NCBI GenBank assembly: GCA_029378245.1
Contig: JARKIF010000010.1
Location: 1,736,001 to 1,800,000, forward strand
Direction: 5' to 3'
DNA from: Roridomyces roridus
Lineage: Eukaryota > Basidiomycota > Agaricomycetes > Agaricales > Mycenaceae
DNA: 64,000 bases
In this document: positions 11,203-23,800 of the stretch, one piece after another
How positions within the stretch are numbered: position 1 is the first letter of the stretch
Layout of the letters: each line of letters opens with the position of its first letter
Translations under genes and position numbers: made by a program
The notes under the pieces: model-generated
What the model was told of the DNA's origin: nothing
Seen by the model: the letters and a program-made list of their open reading frames with translations, nothing else
The model's database searches: none

Positions 11203-12129
11203 ATGGCAGGCGCCTCTCGCACAGAGCTCCTCCAATGGCTCAACGATCTCCTCCAACTCAACTACACCAAAGTAGAGCAATGCGGTACCGGCGGTGCTTA
11301 CGTCCAAATCCTGGACTCGATCTACGGCGATCTGCCCATGTCCCGTGTCAAGATGCAGGCCAAGCAGGAATACGAGTACCTCGCAAACTACAAGGTCCTC
11401 CAAGCTGCCTTCAAGAGCAAGAAGATTGATAAACCTATCCTGGTGGAGAAGCTAGTCAAGTGCAAGATGCAGTGCGTCGTCATGCTACTCGTTGCTTGGT
11501 GCTTGCTTACATTGCGCAGGGATAACCTCGAATTCCTGCAATGGATACGTCGGTTCTGGGAGGCGAATTACGCTGGGGGTGAATACGACGCTGTCGGGCG
11601 GAGGAAAGGCGCTCCGGCAGACCCCGCAGCGCCCCTTGCTCCCCGACCACCGAGCTCGACTGCGGGGCGGGCAGGCGGGCGGACACCCGTCGGGGCAGCA
11701 CGTGCACATACACCGGGCAGCACAGCACGCGCGCGAACGCCGAGTAGTAACGCCCATGCACAGGCTGTGCAGGCGCAGATGAATGCGCTTACGAATCAGG
11801 TGCGCGAGATGTCGCTCAATGTGGAGGGGCTCGAGAAGGAGCGCGATTTTTATTTCGAGAAGGTATGTTATCGTGAATCTCTTCCTCCTTCGTCGCGCTG
11901 AACTCCTGTAGCTCCGCTCGATTGAGATGCTTGTCCAACAGAGGATGGAGGACCTGGAGGGAACGGGGACGGGGGATCAGACTTTGTCTGATATTCAGAA
12001 GATTTTGTACACTACGGAAGTGCGTCCCTCCGTTTCCCTCTCACAGCTTCATCTCAAACCGTTTGATAGGATGGATTTGAGGTTCCGGAAGGCGAGGGCT
12101 ACGTCGACCCCGAGGAGGAGACCTTCTGA
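11203..12129 (+). CDS. EB1-family microtubule plus-end protein (Mal3/Bim1)
   Basis: Four exons (11203-11471, 11520-11862, 11912-12019, 12070-12129) sum to 780 nt and give 259 residues. Residues 1-105 form the calponin-homology domain that binds the microtubule lattice seam. Markers are LQLNYTKVEQCGTGGAY, KMQAKQEYEYLANYKVLQ and DNLEFLQWIRRFWEANY. A Pro/Ala/Arg linker follows, then the EB-homology coiled coil near residues 185-225 (VEGLEKERDFYFEKLRSIE). The protein ends in Glu-Thr-Phe, the acidic-aromatic tail that CAP-Gly and other plus-end partners bind. Length and order match fungal Mal3/Bim1. It acts in the cytoplasm on growing microtubule ends and recruits other tip-tracking proteins. I see no defect. 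The next gene downstream is malic enzyme, beyond a 4-kb repeat array. Confidence 0.95.
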
Positions 12130-12199
12130 TTCATGCTTGATCCACCACTCACCTCGCTGTACCGCTGCCCTTGTACATGTGTTTCTATGTACTTGTATT

Positions 12200-15100
12200 T
12201 CAACGTCTCAAAGCTCACGGCTCCGCAAGTCAAACGCGCCTTTCCGTCGCCACGGCACGATTAACACCGTTCGATTCGGTGATGGGCAGTTTGGAAGTCC
12301 CCCACCTATTCACTCTTTTGATTCTTTCTGGGCTCTACTTTCGCCCGCTGCTGCTCCAATCGCCTATACTTGATCTGGTCTTGATCACTCTGCACGCCGA
12401 CCTAGTAACACCTGCAGCCGAATTCGATTGTCCCAGCTCGAAGGTCCATCATGGTCAGCCTGCCGTTCGATTCGGGTCTGGTCAGTGCCGCGTGTGTTCT
12501 TAAGCCTCTTCTTCCCGCTGTGTTATTTGTGCCTCTGCCTTCGTCCACCGACGTCCACCCTTGCCTCCACTCGACCACCTGCTGTCTGTCCACTGGATGC
12601 ATCACCGGCTGAATGCAGCCATCCCCCTTCTCACCGTTCGATTCGGGCTAGGGCCGTAATCCGGAATTCCGCGGGTTTTTTTTTTGGTTGAAATGATCCT
12701 CGCCACTACCCGAGGGCCTGTAGGCTATAGCGTTGCCCCTCTCTGCTTCCCCGGCCACTGCAGTCTTGCAGTTATCTACGCATCAGCGGATCTATCTGGT
12801 TTGTCGCTCACTAATCGAGACCACTTCTAGAGACACCGAATTCCCGGTCGATGGCGGACGGTTTGCATGCTCTCAACGGCTTACTCTTTTTTGATGCTTT
12901 CCCGGCTCAGCTCTACTTTCGCCCGCTGCTGCTCCAACCGCCCATCCGTTATCCGGTCCCGATCACTCTGCACGCCGACCTAGTAACACCTGCAGCTCAA
13001 TTAGGTGGTCCCAGCTCGAAGGGCCATCATGTCAGCCTACCGTTCAATTCGGGTCTGGACAGTACACCAGGCATCTTTGAAGGCCTCTTTTTCTGTTACG
13101 CGTCCACCCTTCCAACGTTGACACTGACAGGATCAAGCTGTTATTCATGCCCACCACCGTGGCTCTACTTTCCTCCGCTGGTGCGCCTTATATCCATCAC
13201 TGTGCACGCTGACCTGCGTCTTGCCATGGATTCAATAAATTTATCTCAAGGATCCAATTCCCAGCTCGCAGCGAAACAAATCCAGAGAGCCGTCTACCGT
13301 TCGATCCGGGTCTGGCCAGTAATAGTTCCAGTGTGAAGCGAAACTCCTTTTTTGTTTCCCTCATGTACGACTCAGTCTCTGCCTTCCTCTCTGTCTCGAC
13401 TCGACATTTGACAACATTTCAATAAGCTGTTGTTGCTGTCTGCTGTGCTGAGTCTGCTCTGCCCACGTTGCCTCTCTTCCAAGTTCCGCTGGTCCGGTCA
13501 GTTCTGATATCACGCGGGCAGCAATAAGCTCCTGCCCTCATTTCAACGCTCCTGTACCAGAAGATTATATCCCTTGACTGATTCCCTCATACGCCAGCAC
13601 ACCAAGCCGATCTGCGGACCACATCTCCGAATCCCCGTTCGATTCGGGATTGAGTGGTAAGAGGAGTCCACATCGTTTTTCCTCTGCTTTGACGCACTTC
13701 TCCCTTTTTCAATGCGGAGCAGATGCTGAAGTTGATCAACCGCTTAAGATTTATCCCGGATCAAGCGGCAGCATGACGGGAGCTCACCGGCAGCGTCACC
13801 CGTGTCGATTTTGACCCTGCCAAACAGTCTTCGTCTTCACTATTGGGGCTGGCACGAGCGGAATGGCCGTCGATACGATGGAATAGGATGGATATACAGG
13901 CAAGACAGGTAGTGATCTACTGATACGCGGTCATGGCAGCCATAGCGGCTCCACTATGCTCGCGGACGGCATATTCGGCGGTATCTGGCCTGTTCCCACA
14001 GGTTGCGGCGGGTACCCGCGGGTCTGCAAAAAAATCAGCAGCCGACCCGGACCCGTACCCGCAGGGACCCGTACCCGTGACCAGCGGCGAGTTGCCCCAC
14101 CCGTGACGATCACTACTGCTGAACGTCCGTTGTTCATGAGCGTTTTTCCTTACATTCCCTGACTCGAATACAGTTCACGCTGGCGTTTACTTTCCGTTGC
14201 TGCCTCTCAATACACATCCAGATAATTCCGTCTTGATCACCGCCCACAGGAGCACAAGAACGTCGGGAGGTCGCAAGGTCAACCCTGCCGCAATCCAGTA
14301 CATGGGTACCGTTCGATTCGGGCTTGCTTCATGTATACAAAAGCTGGGACATTTCCTTTTTGTGCTCTCCTTCAAGTTCTACTTGCGGTAAGTATTCTTA
14401 TTCTCCTGGCTTCGACGAGTGATCTAACGCGCGCGGCGAATCTTGTATCCATCAAGTGAACCGCGAATATCCCGCCCTCACAGGTTCGTGCATTAGAAGA
14501 CTATCCCTTCCCCGAGTGGGTTTTCCACATACCAGCGTCAATGAGGATCCTCGTGCTCGGTTGCACTTGCTCAAAATGGAGGAACACCGAAGCCACGTTC
14601 GATTCGGGATTGGGTGGTGCGTGGAATACCTTTGGAGCTTTTTTCGTCCTTTTCTGCTTGCAGGATACTTTTTATTGTTACCTTGCGAGTCGCGACCGGT
14701 TGAGCTTGCCTCCGTTCCCTGTACGTTTATGGCTCTTCAGTCCACTGTTGAATTTCGAATTCTCACCTCTGTGTTGCCTCTGCGTCCAGGTCCCAGAACG
14801 CCGATGACTCGGAGGACACTTGCTGGTCTCTCTGTGGGTGCGTTTTTCTTTCATCATGATCACCACCCTCTCTGAGATAAGCTGTTCTCTACTCCCACCG
14901 GTCGAGAGTCGTTATCGGCAACTCAGGGTCCCTCTCAGCAAGGCGCACCGTTCGATTCGGTCCCCTCTGTTTTAAGCGATGGGCATGCGGTATTTTTTTT
15001 TCCCACTCTTTTCGCATTCTGCTGCTTCGATGCGGACATGGAGCCTCATGTCAATCCTCGTCCGCGTTGCCGGTCTGAATCCACATAGGAGCACACCAAT

Positions 15101-15700
15101 GAGGATACCCGTCTTGGTCGAGTCCAGATTCACTAAGCGAGAGACACCGAACCCCTGTTCGATTCGGGATTGGGTAGTACGTCTGCAACCTTACACTGAG
15201 AAACTGCTTACTGGACCAGATACGGCAAGTCCTTTAAACACGAGCACCTGAAAAAGGGTTGCTAATTGCCTGACAGTACCGTTCAATTCGGCAGTGGGCA
15301 CTACGCGTTGCTGGAAAATTTTATACAGTATTTTGACGCTTTCCCGGCTCATTCACGCAGCACGCTGGTGGGTCATGTATTGGAGAATCAGCCTCGATTC
15401 GGTTCACCGCATGGGCCAGTCGGGTTCCCTCGGGTCTACAAATAAAATGCAACAAGATTGGATAGGATTTCCTTCTAGGCCTTTCCGCTAATGCGTGTTT
15501 GTTTTCACATGGGACTTGGGACTTGATCCTGCGATGCCCCAGAGCTTTCTGTTGGCTTCACTGTCCACCGGAAAGCCAGTGGAGTGTCCACTTGTTCTGC
15601 CGAGGCATTGCTGTCAGTACCACTCGTACACCGCCCACCGTTCGAATCGGGTCTCGGCGTTGCCCGTACTCCTCGGTTTCGTGGTCTTTTTTGATTCTTC
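12200..15700 (+). repeat. array of T-arm/B-box-like units (family A)
   Basis: At least 12 copies of CCGTTCGATTCGGG or close variants. The GTTCGANTC cores start at 12269, 12465, 12636, 13042, 13299, 13637, 14311, 14597, 14950, 15157, 15281 and 15640. Ten of the 12 have a T4-T10 run starting 30-40 nt after the core. Several copies also share ACACCGAA just before and ATTGGGTGGTA just after; two share CAATGAGGATA about 70 nt before. Three units (12330-12490, 12905-13070, 13160-13320) share a longer start, GGCTCTACTTTC, then GCACGCTGACCT-like words. There is no plausible protein gene in this interval. The core folds as a short stem with a 7-nt TTCGATT loop, like a tRNA T-arm, and matches the Pol III B-box GWTCRANNC. 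Confidence 0.7.
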
Positions 15701-16132
15701 CTTTTCAGACGGCGCGTGTGTCGTCAACCTTTTTTTTCGATGCCTCGCCGCAGGTGGAGCGTGCCATCCAATCTGGGTTCAACAGCATCCAGCGTCGGGC
15801 ATTCACGGATCCAGAAATAGGCTGGAGTTCCACTCATTTCCTATTCCGTGCGTGTTTATTTCACATGGGACCCAAGATTTCCGGCTCATTTGCGTACCGA
15901 GGAGGTGCATATTCACACTCAACCACGAAGATTCAACGAAACCCGCTGTTAAAGGGCGCTAGAAGGCCGAGTCGCGTAATTACTCACAATCTCCAGAGTC
16001 GAGACCCAGCGGGAGTTCTCGGATGGGGTGCAGTGTGATTCTGCATATGAATACACGCAAGCCACATATAAGGTGGGGAGCGTACTCCCAAAGCCCTACC
16101 TCTTAACTGATTCAAATATTCTTCCAGTGACT

Positions 16133-18505
16133 ATGACCGCGATCCTGTTCAATTCCTCCTCCAACATCGGGCATGGCGCTCAGCGTACGCGTTATCCTCA
16201 TGCTCCTTGCCGTCGAGTTCAACTCATTCTACAGATGACTGGCCCCTCCGCCCACCTCCCTCCCTCTCCGACGCGACCCACATCATTCGCTGCCTCGCCC
16301 AGTTGCACTCCAAAGGGCCCGACATTGAAAAATACATATTCCTGCTCGCGCTCAAGGCTCGCGAACCGCGGATGTTCTACCGCCTTTGTGTGGAACATAT
16401 GAAGGAGGTGGTGCCGTTGATATATACCCCGACGGTGGGGCAGGCGTGCCAGGAGTATAGCCACATTTATCGGTGGGATTTTCTTCTGCTCGAGAGTGGA
16501 CTCGGAGGCTGATTGCAATGACTAGCCGTCCCGAAGGTTTGGTACAATTTTCGCTCATTTGCCTTGCATTGGCTGCTGATGATGTCCTTGCGCGCAGATT
16601 ATCTCTATCAAGGACAAGGGCAATATCGGCGCCATCTTGGGGACGTGGGCTAACAAAGCCGCTGCCCGGATCAGCGTTGTAACTGACGGTAGGAGTCTTC
16701 TCCAAATTGAACAATTCAACCCACGCATTCCCACAGGCTCGCGTATCCTGGGCCTCGGCGACCTCGGTGTGAACGGAATGCCCATTTCGGTTGGCAAGTT
16801 GAGTCTCTACGTCGCGTGTGCTGGGTAAGTCCATCCTCCACACGACCCACCTCATTGACGAGCTTCTCCATGTGCAGCATCCATCCAAGCTCTGCCATCC
16901 CAATCTGCCTTGACTTTGGCACCAACACACAGAAGCACCTCGACGATCCACTGTATCTCGGGCTCCGGCAAAAACGCGTGCCGACGGAGGAGATGACCGA
17001 GTTCATGGGTGGGAGCTCTTCGCTCATTTTTTTTTTTGTGTCTGATAATGAGAAGACGAGTTCATGGACGAAATGTCTGTTGTATTCCCCAAACTTCTCG
17101 TTCAGTTTGAGGTACATTGAACTGGTTACCATCCCTAGATCAAAGCTGATTGATTGCCGGTAGGACTTTTCCACGGATCATGCCTTCAAGTACCTCGTGC
17201 GTCCAGCTCAAGTGTTATCTATTGCCTTTTCGTGACCAAGTATACCTGCTAGGATCGATACCGCAGCGGCTATCCCGTGTATGTACACCGCAATTAATGT
17301 TTCGGTCGACCACTCACAATAAATCCAGGTTCAACGACGATATCCAAGGCACCGGCGCCGTTGTCCTTTCTGGATTCATTAACGCCGCGAAGCTCAGTTC
17401 CGCTGGTACGTTCAACATTCCCTCGTGTCCAAACCGATGTTCAACGATACATCAAAGCCTCGAGCGAGCCTCTCACAGCCCAGCGTATCCTATTCTTCGG
17501 TGCCGGCTCTGCCGGTGTCGGAGTTGCGATGCAGCTGTTGAGCTTTTTCACGATGGAGGGTATGACCGAAGATGAAGCGCGCCGCCGAGTATGGCTTGTC
17601 GACTCCAAGGGCTTGGTGTACACCGCCCGTGGACAATTGGCTGAACACAAGAAATGTTCGTCGCTCATCATGATCCCAAATCAGACTCTGATTGGATTTG
17701 ATGTAGATTTCGCACGCACGGATTATATCGGGCCACCCCTCACCTCCCTCCTCTCCATCATCGACTACGTGCGGCCAACAGCCCTCATTGGGCTCTCGAC
17801 TATCCCCGGCACCTTCACCCCCGAGGTCCTCCGCGCCATGGCGTCCATCTCCCCGCGCCCCATCGTCTTCCCGCTCAGCAACCCCGTTGCACTATCGGAA
17901 TGCACCTTCGCTGAGGCGCTCAAACACACACAGGGAAACGTGCTCTTTGCGAGCGGTTCGCCGTTCGAGGATATGTTGTTTGACGGGACGATGAGGAGTG
18001 CTGGGCAGGGGAACAATATGTGCGTTCGTCTTCCGTATGCCAAGCCACTGAGCACTGGTTGACGCACGGCAACAGGTACATCTTCCCTGGCCTTGGCCTC
18101 GGAGCCATCCTTTCGCGCGCTGGACGTGTCACCGACAGTATGGTCGAAGCCTCCGCCCTCGGTCTCGCGAATTCGCTCTCTGCAGCGGAGGAGGCCGCCG
18201 GGTTGCTCTACCCGCGTATCGAGCGGAGTGCGTTATTTTGTTCTCCAGAGGTTTCACGGACAGCTAAACAAATACCACAGTTCGTGAGATCAGCGCACAG
18301 GTTGCGATGCGGGTCGTACGGGCGGCGCAGGAGGCGGTATGTGCATACTATACCATTGGAGGTGCATTGCCTGACAATAAACCAGGGCGTGGACAGGAAC
18401 CCCGCACTTCGCGCTCTGAATGATCCTGAGCTGCATATGTTCGTGAAGAGCCATATGTGGGATCCCCGGCGTGCACAGGGAGCGAGTGTGGGGCAGCGGC
18501 TTTGA
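16133..18505 (+). CDS. malic enzyme (oxidative decarboxylating malate dehydrogenase)
   Basis: Converts malate to pyruvate and CO2 with reduction of NAD or NADP. I built 15 exons: 16133-16184, 16235-16472, 16526-16541, 16598-16688, 16737-16824, 16878-17008, 17056-17111, 17164-17196, 17253-17278, 17329-17405, 17458-17655, 17707-18019, 18076-18227, 18281-18336, 18386-18505. They sum to 1647 nt and give 548 residues. Family landmarks: [11 protein letters not shown] with catalytic Tyr81, [20 protein letters not shown] with Lys153, [12 protein letters not shown] with metal-binding Asp247/248, and the dinucleotide motif FGAGSAGVG at 283-291. The N-terminus is shorter than usual (the GLxGLLPP block is missing), so an upstream exon may be overlooked. 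Exon 3 is only 16 nt. No clear mitochondrial presequence is visible in this model, so cytosolic versus mitochondrial location is open. Confidence 0.92.
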
Positions 18506-20316
18506 GTCGACCGTCGGCGTCGTTTTCTGTTTGTCTTGCTGATGTCAATTGATGTGCAGTCATCTTGTATTTTTACGTAGCGATAGTTTGTCAGTAGTTC
18601 CAGTGACATCTGAAAACTGTTCAATTTCGGGGGGAAATTCCCCTTCAACTTCACGAAGGAATCGAAAAAATTGCCGTTGGTCCGACGACGACTGTGGCAT
18701 GTTCCACTTGAATGAATGAGCAACTGAGTCCTTTGCATGTTATACACAACGAAGCTGCAAGCCAAGTCATGCGAACACCGACCGTTCCAACACAGAACCC
18801 GTTGATGTATGTGCTCTAAACCTACTATAGAAATCAACCAACTCGAAACAACAAGACTAGATGAGTCTCGATACAGACGAATCTATATCTAAACAACCCA
18901 ATCACGAAGCTCCGGGGCGAGTGACAACCATATTGACAGCAGGCGAAGGCGAGTATAAGTCCCTAGTACAGGGCCTTATGAAAGGTTGTAGGGAATACTG
19001 TGATATTGTCTCGATATGAGTGGTCGAGTTTTGTATTGCGAATCAAGATCCTTGATATGAACCAAGAATGACAATTCTAAAGCGTTTTTGTAGATTTTAA
19101 GCTTCTCAGCTGAACACAAAAGATGTATAAAGGTTTGGCTAAAAGCCGGGTTGCACAAAGCGAGGTATTTGGGTCTCTCGATCCCTTTTACACTGGTATC
19201 TGAGGACGACAGCGACCGATACAACATGGATTTCACAAATTCCAACAATTCCTGAACCAATTCCTGACACTGAACACACAACCAGACCCTAACTGACACA
19301 CAAACCGTACCAAGCCGTAGCAAGCCTTTCAAAGCTGCCACTGAGCTGAAACCCTAATCACAAGCCAACTGGCACTCCAACCAAACTATGCTTCAAACTC
19401 GATTCACACAACAGGAGCCAACAAAACAACAATTTAGATTTTCAAGGGCGATTGCTTATTCTACGCAATGCACCTTCGAAAGCCTCGGACAAATCCCGTA
19501 GTCGCAGCTGGTAGCTTGCTAGTGGGGGAAGTATCCGCTGCCCTCTTGGGTAACACTCTATCTACTTTATACATGTCCGGGAATCATATGATAGTACAAA
19601 CGAATGGCGCAATAATGATGAATCTCCCACGTATCCTGAATAGAAACGACCTGATTGGTTGATCTGGCACTGGTGCTCAGTCAGCCAGAGTGCCAAGCCA
19701 TGATTCAGCATGTTATCTCGTGATTCCATCGCTGATCCATGACTCGGACAGTTTGGATATCTTGTATCCCTTCTTCCCCTCCAGAGTATGGCCTCAAAAT
19801 GTACTCCCACGTGTTGTAGGTCTCGAACGATACCCATATCTCCCACTCTTGGTCTCGGATACCAGCAGATACTTGACTAAAAGTCCATATCCGAGCCGGA
19901 ATCCACTTGTTCTGGCTACTACGTCACTTCCATCGGACCCGTCTCGGCGGTCTGCTCATGTTTCAGGTCATTCGGCCGACTTGTCCATCATTCCGTGAAC
20001 TCCCGAACCTCCGAATTGCACTTGCACCAAGGTTCAAACTGCTGACAATCATACAACGGTTAAGAACTGTTTAATTGGTGTATCCCATTGGTAAGGCAGG
20101 TATCCACACCTCCTACATGTTTCGGAGTGAGTCCATCAGTCGTATCCAGGTAAATACCCTTCAACCTGTATAGTACTCTAAAGTATCCACCGTACTGACT
20201 GTCTCTGGGCTCGGCATCAGCTCTCGTATTGAGATCATATAGTATGGAAACCACATCTGAAATCGTGCAAAATACGCGTTTTCAAGGGCAGTCAAATTCC
20301 ATGCTCATCACCGTCT
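18506..20316. other. no gene recognised
   Basis: Malic enzyme 3-prime flank and spacer. Frames are short and mutually overlapping; I see no family motif or clear repeat. Confidence 0.4.
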
Positions 20317-20896
20317 TCAAGATCTTCTCGCACAACACGAATGGATCAAGTGCGGCAAAAAGTCCTCGTGGCTGTCGAACCGCCGGACGTACTTCTTCAA
20401 CACTGTGGCTGCACCATCCCAGAAATAATACTCTCCATTCGCCGCGAACGCGAAGAACGACTCCTGCTGATCAACGAGGAAGGCCATCGGTTCGATGGGT
20501 CCCTGGACGCCGTACTTCCGTCGGACCCACACCTCAACCGAGTGCACCTCCGTTCCGTGGTCCCAGTACCGCCAATCTGAGGAGAATCTGTTGGGGAGGG
20601 GAATATGTCGGAGTGTATGCGACTTGGCGTATAGGGGTTTGTAGCGCTCAAGGGCCTCTGCGCACAGGGGAAGCGGAAATGGGTCTTTGAAGCAGAGGGC
20701 ATGGTCGGTGGAGTAATAATTTGGGTCGTCAGGTCTGAGATTGTACGTGGGTTGCTGACCGTTGGTGAGTGAGGTGCGCAGGATATTAATATTAAGAAAC
20801 ACTTCTTACCGCATTCATCCGATTACGGACGCCAGGGACCGAGCTGAGTGTGCGGCGAAATGAACCGATTTTTGCAACTTGGCGTAGACGAAACAT
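20317..20896 (-). CDS. putative mitochondrial protein of unknown function
   Basis: Two exons on the minus strand, 20896-20810 and 20754-20317 (intron 20755-20809), encode 174 residues. The start MFRLRQVAKIGSFRRTLSS is basic, Ser-rich and lacks acidic residues, as in mitochondrial presequences. The body contains PDDPNYYSTDHALCF, LRHIPLPNRFSSDWRYW, PIEPMAFLVDQQESFFAF and NGEYYFWDGAATVLKKY. I do not recognise a domain. A second copy at 28.2-28.8 kb keeps the same intron and most of the sequence, which confirms this as a real gene. A TATATA stretch lies near 20915, about 20 nt upstream of the ATG. Confidence 0.65.
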
Positions 20897-23800
20897 GGGG
20901 ATTTGCAAGTCGCCTTATATACACCACCAAATTGCCGGGATGTTTGAAAGATGTCCCTTAGGATGATACCCAGAGATCACCCGCGGTAGATCAATAAAAC
21001 GTCAGTTGAGCTCCCATTGATGTCCGTATCTTGAATTGTTTGAGCCTCTTTTGAGACCCCAATCAGTCAGAGATCGCGGCAGACCTCTGAAAGATGTTCC
21101 CTGCAGCTCTTGAGGATCTCCTCAGCGGCATTGAGAAACCACCGGGGCCTCTCAATTTGAGACTTTTTTAGGCTCTTAATGACCAGCTTTCGAAGGCTGC
21201 TGAGCAGCCATGCAAATTACAAAAAAAAGATAATAATTCAGCAAATACTATATAATATGCATTTCTACCACCAGGCCATCGAACGCTTTGCGCTGGAGGC
21301 ACCGAATACCCTCGAAGAGCAAGTACTTCTCGCGCCGGATCATCCTTGTCGCTTCCAGGGGATTGGGCCCATCCCGCCCTCACCACTACCTCGATGAGGA
21401 TGATCAGAGGATGCTGTGGCTTGAGAACGATGCGACGGCTGCGGGTGCATGTACGGGATGAGAACAAAAATGAAAGATGACTGAGGTACACACATTGGGG
21501 AAATGGTAGACACGAGCCGACGAGCCAGCGCAGCAGGACCGCTGGCTGCGAGAATCAATCGAGGGGGCGGGCCCTGCAATTCAGATGAGCCCAAACGGCC
21601 CAGAAAAGGTAGAGACAGGCGTACCTGAGTGATGGATCGCGCGCTGGCGATGCTCAGAGGCAACGGAGCCGGTCAGAGTCTGTGTTCTTCGTCAACTCAG
21701 GTCATCAAGAAACAGCCAAGTACATACATTGCGCCCTGGACGCGATGAACGTGGCAGGTGACACGAAGGGAAGGAAGGAAGAGGGAGTCTATGGCTTGGA
21801 TTAGTTTGGGAAGGTAAAGGATGACGGAGAAACGAGCCTGCATGCAAGACATAATGGGGCTCACACTGCGGGCGACGCCGGTGACGAATGTCGGTGGGAA
21901 TAGGAAGAGCACACAGAGAGAGGATGAATGAAAGCCGAAGTTCGGCGCCTGCAGCTGGAATGAGCCGAAACGACTGCGGCGTTGGGTGTACGTACGCACC
22001 TTGTCTAGGCATCGCAGACAATCCACAAGCGAGACCTGGAAACACTCCACAGTGAGCATGCTGCATGAGAAATAGAGGGGAGTCGGAAGTAGAGAGAGGG
22101 AGACGCAGGTCGAAGACGCCTGCTCCGTCCTGCTCTGCGGTGGGAGTTGGACGGAGGGCGTCATCGACAAGGGAGAACGTGAAGGGGCAGGTAAAAGAGT
22201 CGACACTCACGTCCTGTCTCCGTGCCAGTATGAGCGAGGAGCATTGAGGGTCGAAGAGGAAGAGAAGGATGTCAGACTCGAGTCACGGTGCTGAGTGGAT
22301 TGGGCGGGTAAGTAGGGGCGGAAGCGGCGATTGAGAGTGCACGGAGGAACGGCAGAGCGCATTGCGAGGACTTGGGAGGCTCCATGGACGAGGGCAGAGA
22401 GCAGGGACCAAGCGGGGACGGACTTGCTTAGTCTAGCGGTTACCACGCCCCCAGTGCAGGAGGGTTCCCTTATTCCCGCTACCGTTAGGTAAGGGTCTTA
22501 GGGCGCCTGATTTTTCGTTTTGGCAGCATGCTTCATTTTTTGTCAGCTTTGTTCGCGTAAGCATGGAGCACTCCACTTCTCGCATAATTGCTCTTACTCT
22601 TTGATCCGCTGCCGTCGCTCTTGCTTCCTACTCTCATCCCTTGCTCATCCCTCCACGTCTTTGGTATGCATTATGCATACTATTCCTGAGTTACCGTCCG
22701 CCGTCCGCCGTTCGTGGTCACTGGCTTCGGGCATGCCGGCACTTCCCTCCGCGTTGAACTGCATGCATTTCAGTTTCTTAGTGCCTCTGTCGCAACTGAA
22801 CCATCATGATCTCGTTCTGTCTTTCTGTCCCAAACACGACCTTGGTTCATCCGAGCCGTCCCTTTCTCTGGCCGGCCACTGCAGGCATAAGTTATTTCCA
22901 CATATGATCAAATGCTCCTTGACACTCATTTGAACGGTTGAACCTCACGGACACTTTGCCCCCAGAAGTGGTATGCAATGACCCGACGATTTGTCGCTGC
23001 CCAAGCACGTTGGATACTGCTGTGCTGACCATTTGAATGGTTTGTTAAATTGTGTGCATTCCATTAGCATCCCTCAGCGTCAAGTCGGCGCAGGCTCCGC
23101 TGAGCCCAGGTACTGCAGAACTCATCTACCCACCCTCCTGGCGGAGCAGAAGACTTTCTGGCTTATATGGTAGACCGGCCCATTGGTAACGAAATCTCCC
23201 GTGGAATATCCATCTTCTATTGACCACAAATCCTTCAGCGCCAGCGCAACAGCCAGGACTCCGAAAACACCGTGAAGTTCATCGCTCCTCAAGGCCTCAC
23301 GAACTGTATAGTCAGTTGATTTATGGGACCCTTGTTCCCAGCACCCATTCGTTCGGCATGTATCTTGCGACTGATGAAACTACTTGAATGTATGAAGTAC
23401 GGGCACCAAAATCGCCACCGGACCGCAGAGCATGCAAGTCTCGGATTCGAATTTCATGTGTACCCAATTTCCGACTCCAACATTATTTGCCTAGATATAC
23501 GTACTGTTTACTCCTCATTGAACTCAAGATGGGCACCTGGGCGAATGGGAGAACATGGAGTTCGCTCATCCCCAACAAGAGCAAAGCCAGGGCCTCCCTG
23601 TCGAAAATTTCGGAGAACCAGTGAGTGGCACCGTGACGGAGCTTGTTCAAGTAACGGGGGGTTCCCGTCGCCGCTGTTTCGCGCACTTGAACAATCATTC
23701 ACTCTCTGCATACTCTTCCATTCACCCTTCGTCTCTTGTTCTTCGATTACATGGCGCAGTAATTCTAGCTTCCTTCTCCATTGGCAGTTCAAAATGTATA

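Noticed and set aside
14000..14110. ACCCGTACCCG/GGGTACCCGCGGGT cluster as a regulatory element
   Set aside because: Short low-complexity repetition with no gene nearby; no specific reading possible.
12200..15700. Protein-coding exons read from xVRFGIGW peptides in many frames
   Set aside because: The peptide similarity follows from DNA-level conservation of the motif; frames are short, differ between copies and lack other protein signals.
12200..15700. CRISPR-like array
   Set aside because: Copies are spaced irregularly (about 120-670 bp), the repeat is imperfect and the host is a eukaryote.
21692..22446. Multi-exon minus-strand gene
   Set aside because: GT...AG pairs exist, but joined exons give no coherent protein or family motif.
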